DNA of 64,000 nt, from positions 1,550,001 through 1,614,000 of the forward strand of contig CAVZTF010000003.1 in assembly GCA_963778185.1 (NCBI GenBank), in the 5' to 3' direction. This document shows positions 25,340 through 33,534 of the stretch, one piece after another (position 1 is the first letter of the stretch; every line of letters starts with the position of its first letter). A program made the position numbers and the translations under genes. The stretch comes from RPQJ01 sp963778185. Its GTDB lineage: Bacteria > Pseudomonadota > Gammaproteobacteria > Steroidobacterales > Steroidobacteraceae. A model generated the notes under the pieces. It was not told the origin of the DNA, did no database searches, and saw only the letters and a program-made list of their open reading frames with translations.

Positions 25340-25453
25340 CTGAGGGTGGAAAGGCTGTGGGCTGTGGGCTGTATGCTGTAGGTCGGAGGGGTCGCTGCTT
25401 TCTTACCTGCAGCCTACAGCCCACAGCCCACAGCCCGCTTCCACAACCCTCAG
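25340..25453. repeat. Imperfect inverted repeat of GGGCTGT heptamers between korA and korB
   Basis: Within the 148-base korA-korB spacer, GGCTGTGGGCTGTGGGCTGTA (from 25353) is repeated in inverted form at 25413-25435; including flanks (CTGAGGGT...GGAA) the pairing spans about 25340-25382 against 25405-25453, leaving a loop of about 22 bases. The arms are built from three tandem GGGCTGT units. In the mRNA this would be a very stable stem between the two cistrons. Similar heptamer runs occur as intergenic repeats in other gammaproteobacteria, from memory. Confidence 0.8.
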
Positions 25454-25456
25454 CCG

Positions 25457-27289
25457 CTACCTCATCGCGGCTCGCTTCGCGTCACCCAGCTCTGCCAGCA
25501 CGCTTTCCACGATCTCCTTCGAGGTCATGGGCAGGCCGCTGTAGTGCAGGATCGAGTACAGCTTCGACTTCGGCACGTCGGTCTCGAGCGTCAGCAGGGA
25601 GCGCAGCTGCGCGTCGCGGTTCTGCTCGACCACGAAGATCTTCTCGTGCTCGGCCATGAACGCCTCGACCTCCTTGGTGAACGGGAAGGCCTTGATGCGC
25701 ATGTAGTCGATGGCGATGCCGCGCTTCGCGAGGATGTCGCGCGCCTCATTCACCGCGCCGCGGCTGCTGCCGACCGCGACGAGCCCGATCGTGCTGGTGC
25801 CCGTGGCCTCGATGACCGGCGGCGGCACGAGCGTCCTGGCCCGCTTGAACTTGCGCAGCAGCCGGTCGAGTACCACCTGGTACTCCGTCGAGTCCTCGGT
25901 GTAGCCACCATACTGGTTGTGGCCGGAACCGCGCGTGAAGTACGCGCCCTTCGCGCTCACGCCCGGAATCGTGCGGTAGGGGATGCCGTCGTCGTCCTTG
26001 TCGAGGTAACGATGGAACTTCGGCAGCGCCTCGATCTCCTCCTTCGTCAGTACCTTGCCGCGGTCCGGCCGGTATGCGTCGTCCCACTTGAGGTCCTTGC
26101 ACATCCAGTCGTTCATGCCGATGTCGAGGTCCGACATGACGAACACCGGGGTCTGCAGGCGCTCGGCAAGGTCGAAGGCCTGCACCGCCATGTAGAAGCA
26201 TTCCTCGGGGTTCGAGGGGAACAGCAGCACGTGCTTGGTGTCGCCGTGCGAAGCGTAGGCGCAGAGCATGATGTCGCACTGCTGCGTGCGCGTGGGCATG
26301 CCGGTGGAGGGGCCCACCCGCTGCACGTCGAACACCACGGCGGGGATCTCCGCGTAGTAGGCAAGCCCGATGAACTCGTTCATCAGCGAGATGCCGGGGC
26401 CGCTGGTGGCGGTGAAGGCACGTGCCCCGTTCCAGTTCGCGCCCAGCACCATGCCGATCGCCGAGAGCTCGTCCTCCGCCTGGATCACGGCGAAGTTGTT
26501 GTTGCCGGTCTCCGGGTCCACTCGCAGCTTCTGGCAGAAACCCTTGAACGCGTCCATCAGCGAGGTCGAGGGCGTGATCGGGTACCACGGCCCCACGGTC
26601 GCGCCGGCATATACGCAGCCGAGCGCGGCGGCCGTGTTGCCGTCGATCATGACGTGCCCGGCGGTCCTGTCCATGCGCTCGAGTCGCAGCGGCAGCGGGC
26701 AGGGCAGGTGCTCCTTCGCGTAGTCGAAGCCGAGCTGCACCGCCTTCATGTTCGCGTCCACCAGCGCCTGCTTCTTGCCGAAGCTCTCGCCGAGTAGCTG
26801 GCGGATCACCTCGAGGTCGATCTCGAGCAGCGCGGCCAGCACGCCCGCGTACATGATGTTCTTCATCAGGATGCGGTTGCGCACCCCCACGAAGTTCTCG
26901 TTGCAGATCTTCGCGAGCGGCACGCCGAGGATCGTGATGTCCTCGCGCGTGAGCAGCGTCGAGCGCGGCCAGGTGGAGTCGTGGATGAGGTAGCCGCCGG
27001 GGCTCACCTCGCGCACGTCCTTCTGGTAGGTCTCCGCGTTCATCGCGACCATGAGGTCCACGCGGCCGGAGCGTGCCACGTAGCCGTCCTTCGTCACGCG
27101 GATCTCGTACCAGGTGGGCAGGCCCTGGATGTTGGACGGGAAGTAGTTCTTCCCCATCACTGGAATGCCCATGCGGAAAATGGACTTCATCAGCAGCGTG
27201 TTGGCACTGGCGGAGCCGGTGCCGTTCACGTTGGCGAGCTTGATGACGAAGTCGTTTACGCGGTCTTGCGTTGTTGCGGAGTGGGCCAT
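25457..27289 (-). CDS. korA: 2-oxoacid:ferredoxin oxidoreductase, fused gamma-alpha subunit (KorA-type)
   Basis: A 610-residue alpha subunit carrying the gamma domain at its N-terminus. Residues about 15-190 are the gamma domain (VNGTGSASANTLLMKSIFRMG), and from about 215 the pyrimidine-binding alpha domain follows: YPITPSTSLMDAF, VIQAEDELSAIGMVLGANW, TATSGPGISLMNEF. Pairs with KorB. The ATG at 27289 overlaps the upstream flavoprotein gene by 34 bases, so translation is coupled. The two-subunit form with fused gamma domain is the 2-oxoglutarate type known from aerobic and facultative bacteria; substrate assignment is by family, not proven. Confidence 0.93.
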   Translation of the reverse strand: MAHSATTQDRVNDFVIKLANVNGTGSASANTLLMKSIFRMGIPVMGKNYFPSNIQGLPTWYEIRVTKDGYVARSGRVDLMVAMNAETYQKDVREVSPGGYLIHDSTWPRSTLLTREDITILGVPLAKICNENFVGVRNRILMKNIMYAGVLAALLEIDLEVIRQLLGESFGKKQALVDANMKAVQLGFDYAKEHLPCPLPLRLERMDRTAGHVMIDGNTAAALGCVYAGATVGPWYPITPSTSLMDAFKGFCQKLRVDPETGNNNFAVIQAEDELSAIGMVLGANWNGARAFTATSGPGISLMNEFIGLAYYAEIPAVVFDVQRVGPSTGMPTRTQQCDIMLCAYASHGDTKHVLLFPSNPEECFYMAVQAFDLAERLQTPVFVMSDLDIGMNDWMCKDLKWDDAYRPDRGKVLTKEEIEALPKFHRYLDKDDDGIPYRTIPGVSAKGAYFTRGSGHNQYGGYTEDSTEYQVVLDRLLRKFKRARTLVPPPVIEATGTSTIGLVAVGSSRGAVNEARDILAKRGIAIDYMRIKAFPFTKEVEAFMAEHEKIFVVEQNRDAQLRSLLTLETDVPKSKLYSILHYSGLPMTSKEIVESVLAELGDAKRAAMR

Positions 27290-29067
27290 TGGTGGTCGGT
27301 GGCGTGGGGCAGGTTGATCTTCGACTTCTGCATGTCCCAGGCGGCCGTCGGGCAGCGCTCGGCGCAGAGTCCGCAGTGCACGCAGAGGTCCTCGTCCTTC
27401 ACCATGACGCGGCCGGTCTGCTTGAGCGGCTCGGACACGTAGAGCGACTGGGCGGGACTGTGGCGCGGTGCCTTGAGCCGCGTCGAGAGTTCCGCTTCCT
27501 CGCCATTGCGGGTGATGGTCAGGCAGTCGGTCGGGCAGATGTCGATGCAGGCGTCGCATTCGATGCAGAGCTTCGCCTCGAACACCGTCTGGATGTCGCA
27601 GTTGAGGCAGCGCTGCACCTCGGCAGCGGTCTGCTCGGCGTCGAACCCGAGTTCGACCTCGATGCTGATCTTCTTGAAGCGCTCCTTGAGCGCGACGTGC
27701 GGCACCAGCCGCCGCTCGACGGGGTTGTAGTCGTTCTTGTACGACCACTCGTGCAGGCCCATCTTGCGGCTCGAGAGCTTCATCGTGGGCGGCAGCCGGT
27801 TCGTGACGGGCTGTCCGCAGCAGAAATTGTGGATCGAGATCGCCGCCTGGTGGCCGTGCTCGACGGCCCAGATGATGTTCTTCGGGCCGAAGGCTGCGTC
27901 GCCGCCGAAGAAGACGTCCGGCCGCGTGGACTGGAACGTGGCGGGATCCACGACGGGCACGTGCCACTTGTCGAACTGCAGCCCCAGGTCATCCTCGATC
28001 CAGGGGAAGGCGTTCTCCTGCCCGATGGCGAGGATCACGTCGTCCGCGGGGAAGAACTCCTCGCCGACGATGCGCTCGGCGATGATGTGGCCGCGCGCGT
28101 CGAACTCGTACTGCATCTTGTCGAACAGCATGCCCTTCAGGCGCCCGCCCTCGACGACGAACGACTTCGGGGCGTGGTTCACCACGATCTCGACGTTCTC
28201 GGCCTCGGCGTCCTCGAGCTCCCACTCCGAAGCCTTGAAGAACTGGCGCGGCTTGCGCGCCATGACCTTCACGTCCCTCGCGCCGAGTCGCAGCGAGGAG
28301 CGGCAGCAGTCCATGGCGGTGTTGCCGACGCCGATGATGAGCACGCGCTCGCCGATCTTCTCGAGGTGCTTGAACGCGACCGACTCGAGCCACTGGATGC
28401 CGATGTGGATGTTGGCGTCGCCTTCCTTGCGGCCGGGGAGCTTCAGCTCCTTGCCTTTCGGCGCGCCGCTGCCGACGAACACCGCGTCGAACTCCCCGCC
28501 GCCGAGCAGCTTCTTCATGCTCTCGATGCGCGAGTTGTAGCGGACCTCGGCGCCCATGCCCGTGATGTAGCCGATTTCCTCGTCGATCACCGACTCGGGC
28601 AGGCGGAAGGCCGGGATGTTGGTGCGCATCAGGCCGCCCGGCTTGTCCCACTGCTCGAAGACCACGACCTCGTAGCCGAGCGGCAGCAGGTCGTTGGCGA
28701 CCGTGAGCGAGGCGGGGCCGGCCCCGATGCAGGCGACGCGCTTGCCGTTCTTCTGCGCCGGCACGACCGGCAGCCGGTCGACGATGGAATCCTTGTGGTC
28801 GGCCGCGACGCGCTTCAGGCGGCAGATCGCCACCGGCTTTTCCTCGACGCGTCCGCGCCGGCAGGCCGGTTCGCACGGCCGGTCGCACACGCGGCCGAGG
28901 ATGCCCGGGAACACGTTGGATTCCCGGTTCACCATGTAGGCGTCCGAGAACTCGCCGAGGGCGATCAGGCGGATGTATTCGGGTACGTCTGTGTGGGCCG
29001 GGCAGGCCCACTGGCAGTCCACCACCCGGTGGAAATAGTCCGGGTTCGAAGTGTCGGTCGGTTGCAC
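27256..29067 (-). CDS. FAD/NAD(P)-dependent iron-sulfur oxidoreductase (KorC/GltD-like)
   Basis: A 603-residue flavoprotein resembling the glutamate synthase small chain with added ferredoxin modules. It has an N-terminal double-cubane segment (DCQWACPAHTDVPEYI; GRVCDRPCEPACRRG), an FAD site CIGAGPASLTVANDLLPLGY, an NAD(P) site IIGVGNTAMDCCRSSLRLGA, and C-terminal [4Fe-4S] motifs (CIECDACIDICPTDC; CVHCGLCAERCPTA). I start at the GTG at 29067, giving the family N-terminus. As first gene of the operon with korA and korB it most likely moves electrons between reduced ferredoxin and NAD(P), as proposed for the KorC subunit of Thauera aromatica. Confidence 0.88.
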   Translation of the reverse strand: MQPTDTSNPDYFHRVVDCQWACPAHTDVPEYIRLIALGEFSDAYMVNRESNVFPGILGRVCDRPCEPACRRGRVEEKPVAICRLKRVAADHKDSIVDRLPVVPAQKNGKRVACIGAGPASLTVANDLLPLGYEVVVFEQWDKPGGLMRTNIPAFRLPESVIDEEIGYITGMGAEVRYNSRIESMKKLLGGGEFDAVFVGSGAPKGKELKLPGRKEGDANIHIGIQWLESVAFKHLEKIGERVLIIGVGNTAMDCCRSSLRLGARDVKVMARKPRQFFKASEWELEDAEAENVEIVVNHAPKSFVVEGGRLKGMLFDKMQYEFDARGHIIAERIVGEEFFPADDVILAIGQENAFPWIEDDLGLQFDKWHVPVVDPATFQSTRPDVFFGGDAAFGPKNIIWAVEHGHQAAISIHNFCCGQPVTNRLPPTMKLSSRKMGLHEWSYKNDYNPVERRLVPHVALKERFKKISIEVELGFDAEQTAAEVQRCLNCDIQTVFEAKLCIECDACIDICPTDCLTITRNGEEAELSTRLKAPRHSPAQSLYVSEPLKQTGRVMVKDEDLCVHCGLCAERCPTAAWDMQKSKINLPHATDHQWPTPQQRKTA

Positions 29068-29147
29068 GGCGACGGGTCCTCGGGGCGGGCGGCAGTTCGC
29101 GAGCTTAGCGCTTCTGTCGGGGCGCGCAACTGCGGTCACCGGGGTCC

Positions 29148-30035
29148 TCAACGCTGCCGCCGGGCCACGAGCGTCACGTGGGTCTGGTCGCGGACACCAA
29201 CGCTGATGCTCGTGCGGCCCTCCGCCGGCACGGTCCACGGCTACGGCAGGTTGTCCTGCACCACCGTGAGCACATGAGTGCCTGCGCCCACCGACGGAAA
29301 CTCGAAACGACCCTCGGACTTGGTTCGCGACGCAAAGTGGCCATTCAGCAGGATCACGATGTTCGGGGCCCCGGCCTCTCCGGCGTCGAGAATTCCGTTG
29401 TCGTGCTCGTCCAGGAAGAGGACCCCGCCCGCGCTGCCGGAGCCGCGACCCGGCGCGCGAAACGTGTTGCGGCTGACGTAGCAGTTCGCGCCCGCTGTCC
29501 AGCCCATAGCGAAGGTCCAGCCCACGGCGGCGCTCACCATTACGTGGTCGTACGAAGCCCGCCCATCCGAACCGTTCCGGCTGGCGTTCAAGTCACCCAC
29601 GATGTTGGTGCGAATGTTGCCGTCGACGTTGAGCGCGACACCGAATGTGTTGACAGTCTCGTCCGCGAATTCCGCGTGCCCGAGAAGGACGGAACTTCCG
29701 AACCGGGTGCCCGGTGGCGTGTTCCACGTCTGGTTCAGGGTCAACTGGGAACCGTCCCGCAAGTCGTCCGTTGCGTAGTCGACCTGGGCTCGTCCGATGC
29801 CGAGTCGGTTGACGCTGTCGACGAACCCGAATCCGGACCAAGCGTCCCTCGCGCCGTCCCGAGGGCTGACAGCTCCCGGGTGCCAATTCATCGGAGAACG
29901 AAACGCCGCCATCGGCGGCCAGGGTCCAGTCTGCCGTGCGCACGGTGTAAGTCGACGGCTGGCTCGCGGCATTCGTGATCTCGACGACCCAGCGCGATCG
30001 TTCGCCCGGGCTCACGTTGATCTCCCGGGGTGTGC
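29148..30035 (-). pseudogene. Fused remnant of a pilus chaperone-like gene and an usher-like outer membrane gene
   Basis: On the minus strand, 30035 to about 29890 reads as the N-terminus of a PapD-like chaperone (INVSPGERSRWVVEITNAAS ... RTADWTLAADGGVSFSDELA, PGSC). After a junction and frame change, 29850 to 29148 reads as the C-terminal part of a surface/usher-like protein with a carboxypeptidase-regulatory-like repeat (GGVLFLDEHDNGILDAGEAG, EGRFEFPSVGAGTHVLTVV). Near the end an in-frame TAG (29241-29243) stands inside the conserved LP-x-PWTVPAEGRTS motif, after which the frame continues to a natural TGA at 29148-29150. A deletion plus a nonsense change make this a dead locus. Confidence 0.75.
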
Positions 30036-30080
30036 TGCGGGGCAGTCCGCAGTTTTTCGCGCAATGCGCGGGGGTGACGT

Positions 30081-33050
30081 TCAGTCGCGGGCCGGCAGGC
30101 CCACGACGAAGTCCGGGCTGCCGTAGTGCACGTAGTCGGCCCAGTCGATCGAACCGTGCTGGAAGACGAGGCGGCGCGCGGCCAGCACGGACTCGCCGAG
30201 CGTGACTCCGCCGAGCAGGCGCTCGTAGAAAAGCGAGGAGAACGTGAGCGCGGCCTCGTCGCCGACCGGCCAGTGCGTGCCGAGGAAGTTGGCGACGCCG
30301 CCGCTCAGGAAGGCCTCGGCGACACTGGTCGAGCGACGGAACGCGAACAGCCGGCCGCCGCCAGCGACCGGAGCGCGCTTGCGCACGCGGGCCGCCTCGC
30401 AGGCATTGAAGAACACGAGCGACGGAAGATCGCCGAGGCCGTCGAGATCCGATCCGCGCAGCACCTCGCCGCGGGCGCACACGAGTCCGCTGCGGGCAGG
30501 GTCGTCGGCGTCGAAGAATCCGTGCCCGGCGAAATGCAGCACGTCGTAGCGTCCGCTGGCGAACGCCTTGAGCACCGCCGTGCGGGTCGCGGCCGGGCCG
30601 ACGAGCATCTCGACCGTGGCGCCGTGGTCCCGCATCCGGCGCGCCAGGGACTGGCCCTCGTCGGCGGCGCCGGGCAGGTCGAGCGTCGGGTCGACGACCA
30701 TGAGCGCCTGCAGTGTCGCGCCCACGCCGTGCTCGTCGCGCCAGCGGGCCGCCGACAGGGTCTCGCTTGCGTAGCGACGGCTCAGGCCCGCCTCGAGCGC
30801 CGGAGTGGTCTCGCCGATGCGCAGCGCCTCCCAAGGCACGCGGGAGGCCTCGTGGTCATGCACGACGACGAGGTGGCGTCGCCGCATCGCCTCGAGTCCC
30901 TCGATGACCGAGGCCGCGAGCAGCAGGCGCGCCAGCTCCTTGCCGAACCTCGGCATGTCCCGTGGCTGCAGTGAACCGGACTCGGCTCGCGCAAGGTGCG
31001 CACGCAGGGCCTTGCGGCCGATCCGCAGGTTTCCGCTCAGCACAGCAGCTTTCGCACCGGAGGTGAGGAGCGAGCTGCGGCACTCGAAGTCGCTGCGCCC
31101 GCGCTCCAGCAGGGTGACGAGGAGATACGCTGGGTCCACAGGCCGGGCGGGCGCCCGGGCGGGCGCGGCAACCGCAACCTCTGCCTCGTCCATGACGATG
31201 CGTACGTCGCCTCCATCGAGCCGTGCCTTCGCCTTCGCGGCGGCGCGCCGCAGGGACGTGTACTTGCGTTCGTCGATCTCGCAGATCGTGACGCGGCGGA
31301 CGACGCGTCCGGGATCGGCGTTCTGCAGGCCGGCGACGAATCCCCCGAGTTGCTGCTCCAGCGCCGAGGCGACCGGCACACCCGACCCGGCGCCGAACAG
31401 CACCGTCGCGAAGTCCTCGACGCCGGAGAGGGCGAGCGTGCGCACGACGTTTTCCGCGGCGAACGACTGTGCATCGGAGCCGAAGTCGTCGAAGTCGCCG
31501 AGTCCCGCGAACAGCACGAACTCGGCCATGAGCGTGCCGCGCGCGACCGGCAGTACGGACACCTGGCCGAGTTGTCCCGAGAACATCCGGCGCCGCGCGA
31601 GTTCGCGGATCGCGCCACCGAGCCGCTCGTCGACCGCCGCGGCCGGACCCGACGGGTCCACGTTGCGGAACACGCCCAGGACGAGCGCGCGTGCATTGGC
31701 GTCGACGATGCTTGCGTGCGCGAGCCGGACCTCGAGCGTGCGTTGCCCGACCGCCGTGGCCCGTGCGTGCGTGCCGCGCCCGGGCTCGAGTGCGGAGCGC
31801 GCCACGACGCCGTGGAACTCGGGCGACACGACGGGCTCGAGGATGCGCCGGCGTGCGTCCGGCGAGAGGTCCTGCCAGTTGACCTTGTGGGGGGCAATGC
31901 GTCGCAGCGCTGCCTCGCTCACCGTGCGGCGGGCCGCCGCGCGCGCCCGACGCGTCGTCGACGGGAGACGCCGGGTGGCGCCGGTGCGCAGCAGGTCGAC
32001 GACCGCCGCGATGACCTTGCCGTTGTTGGGCAGGCCGCCGTGCTTCTCGCCGACGTACCAGTTGGCGGCACCCGGCATGGCGGCGAGGGCGAGCGGCACC
32101 GTGCCGTCGCCCTCGTGGGTGACCACGTAACGGAAATCCGCGCCCTTGCGCTCGAGCCCCGTGACCGTCTCCTGGCGCACGCCGACGATGTGCAGGCAGC
32201 GCTTGTCGGCATCCGGCCAGCGCCCGCGGGCCGCCGCCGCCTCGGTGAGCAGCCGTCGATCGGGTCGCAGCGCATCGTCGGGCCAGCCGGCTGGGTCGAA
32301 CAGGTCCGGGCCCTGCGTGCGGGTCGGGTCGGGCAGCAGCTCGTGCAGCGCCGGCAGGGTGCGGAAGATGATGCGCGCGAGATCCTCCGCGTCGTGCCGC
32401 AGGTCGAGTGCGGCGAGCTTGCGCACCGTGGGATACACGCCGCGCAGGGCGAGCACCGGCGCGAATGAGCCGAAGTTGGGCGCGCCGACCTGGACGACCC
32501 GGGAGATGGTCCCTCGGTCGGCGCCGAGCGCGGCTCGCGCCACGAGGCCACCCAGGCTGTGTCCCACCAGCATGACCTCGCGGGCACCCTCGCGGGCGAT
32601 GCGCGCGGTCAGTTCGCTGGCCAGCTGCTCGACGCTCCGACGCCAGTCGTACGCGTGGAACTTCGCGTCGAAGCCCGCGACCTGCAGCGAGAGCTTGAGC
32701 TTGAGCGAGTTCAGCAGCATTGCGCCCAGCGCCGTGAGGCGCGCGCCGCGCGGCAGGGCCAGGCGAACGAGATGGCCGGCGACGATCTCGACCGGGTCGA
32801 GCCACAGCACGTCGTCGAGCAGCCGGCCGCGAGTGCCGATCCGTGAGCCCATCAGGCCGGGCAGCACGTACACGGTGGGCCCGCCGAGCCTGCGCGTCGC
32901 CGCTGCCTGTCTCGCGAGCGTACTCAGTTCGCGGTGGCCGGCCTCGCCAAATTGAGCGACCAGCTCGGCTTTGCGCTCGCCGCTTGCGAGCAGGCGCTCG
33001 ATGTCCTCGTCGTGCAGGCGGTGCAGCGGCAGCCGCGCAACAGGATTCAC
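30081..33050 (-). CDS. Alpha/beta-hydrolase - M17_N-like - CHAT protease fusion protein
   Basis: A 989-residue cytoplasmic protein with three modules. Residues about 55-360: lipase-type alpha/beta hydrolase with intact triad, Ser165 in GHSLGG, Asp315 in EGDGTVPL and His337 in GEKHGG. Residues about 440-610: a segment closely matching the N-terminal, macro-like domain of leucine aminopeptidases (LVLGVFRNVDPSGPAAAVDE ... FAGLGDFDD) without the peptidase part. Residues about 725-985: a CHAT caspase-like protease with His843 in LHFAGHGFF and Cys884 in FFNACEAA, and the family ending (FLGTHWPVGDEAA, GSPDFVV). GTG start at 33050, weak ribosome binding site. It follows oxyR and the copper chaperone gene by 22 bases. 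CHAT proteases often act as proximity-activated effectors; the target is unknown. Confidence 0.92.
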   Translation of the reverse strand: MNPVARLPLHRLHDEDIERLLASGERKAELVAQFGEAGHRELSTLARQAAATRRLGGPTVYVLPGLMGSRIGTRGRLLDDVLWLDPVEIVAGHLVRLALPRGARLTALGAMLLNSLKLKLSLQVAGFDAKFHAYDWRRSVEQLASELTARIAREGAREVMLVGHSLGGLVARAALGADRGTISRVVQVGAPNFGSFAPVLALRGVYPTVRKLAALDLRHDAEDLARIIFRTLPALHELLPDPTRTQGPDLFDPAGWPDDALRPDRRLLTEAAAARGRWPDADKRCLHIVGVRQETVTGLERKGADFRYVVTHEGDGTVPLALAAMPGAANWYVGEKHGGLPNNGKVIAAVVDLLRTGATRRLPSTTRRARAAARRTVSEAALRRIAPHKVNWQDLSPDARRRILEPVVSPEFHGVVARSALEPGRGTHARATAVGQRTLEVRLAHASIVDANARALVLGVFRNVDPSGPAAAVDERLGGAIRELARRRMFSGQLGQVSVLPVARGTLMAEFVLFAGLGDFDDFGSDAQSFAAENVVRTLALSGVEDFATVLFGAGSGVPVASALEQQLGGFVAGLQNADPGRVVRRVTICEIDERKYTSLRRAAAKAKARLDGGDVRIVMDEAEVAVAAPARAPARPVDPAYLLVTLLERGRSDFECRSSLLTSGAKAAVLSGNLRIGRKALRAHLARAESGSLQPRDMPRFGKELARLLLAASVIEGLEAMRRRHLVVVHDHEASRVPWEALRIGETTPALEAGLSRRYASETLSAARWRDEHGVGATLQALMVVDPTLDLPGAADEGQSLARRMRDHGATVEMLVGPAATRTAVLKAFASGRYDVLHFAGHGFFDADDPARSGLVCARGEVLRGSDLDGLGDLPSLVFFNACEAARVRKRAPVAGGGRLFAFRRSTSVAEAFLSGGVANFLGTHWPVGDEAALTFSSLFYERLLGGVTLGESVLAARRLVFQHGSIDWADYVHYGSPDFVVGLPARD

Positions 33051-33072
33051 GGGACCGCCGCGCTCGGGTGCG

Positions 33073-33534
33073 TCAGTGGTGCGCGTGCTGCGAGGTATCT
33101 TCGCTCGCCGCGCGCACCGCGACGTCGACCGTCAGTTCGCCCGCCTGCTCGAAAGTCAGTGTCAGCGGGAAGCTTTCGCCGGCGGTCAGCGGCTTGCCGA
33201 GGCCCATCAGCATGACGTGCGTTCCCTTGGGCGCGAGCTCGACGCGCGCGCCGGCCGGCACGCTCACCGCATCGATCGGCCGCATCTTCATAAGACCGTC
33301 CTTCTCCTCGACGGTGTGCAGGTGAACCATCGCGGCGCGGGTCGTGCTGCCCGCGACGAGCCGGTCGGAGGCCGAGCCGCCTTCGATGCTCATGTACACG
33401 GCGCCGACATCGACGCCGGGCGCCGTCGCGCGGGCCCAGGCATTCGTGACCCTGGGACCGTCGCCCGCGATCGCCGCGCCAGCCAGCGCCGCCAATGCGG
33501 CGCCCGCGAGCGATCGCTTCAGCCATCCGTTCAT
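33073..33534 (-). CDS. Periplasmic copper chaperone PCu(A)C
   Basis: A 153-residue exported copper(I)-binding protein. Signal peptide at residues 1-23 (LAGAALAALAGAAIAG), then the PCuAC fold with Met/His ligands in MVHLHTVEEKDGLMKMRP and GTHVMLMGL, and a His-rich tail (QHAHH). Delivers copper to cytochrome oxidase or other periplasmic copper enzymes in characterised homologues. Its ATG overlaps the oxyR stop (ATGA), so it is made together with the peroxide regulator, an association I do not know as standard. Confidence 0.92.
   Translation of the reverse strand: MNGWLKRSLAGAALAALAGAAIAGDGPRVTNAWARATAPGVDVGAVYMSIEGGSASDRLVAGSTTRAAMVHLHTVEEKDGLMKMRPIDAVSVPAGARVELAPKGTHVMLMGLGKPLTAGESFPLTLTFEQAGELTVDVAVRAASEDTSQHAHH

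Noticed and set aside
25321..25456. CRISPR-like array in the korA-korB spacer
   Set aside because: The repeated unit is a seven-base tandem GGGCTGT forming one hairpin; there are no spacers or cas genes.
31037..31897. Ser/Arg-rich frames inside the CHAT fusion gene
   Set aside because: Out-of-frame translations of the 989-residue protein, with no independent start signals.
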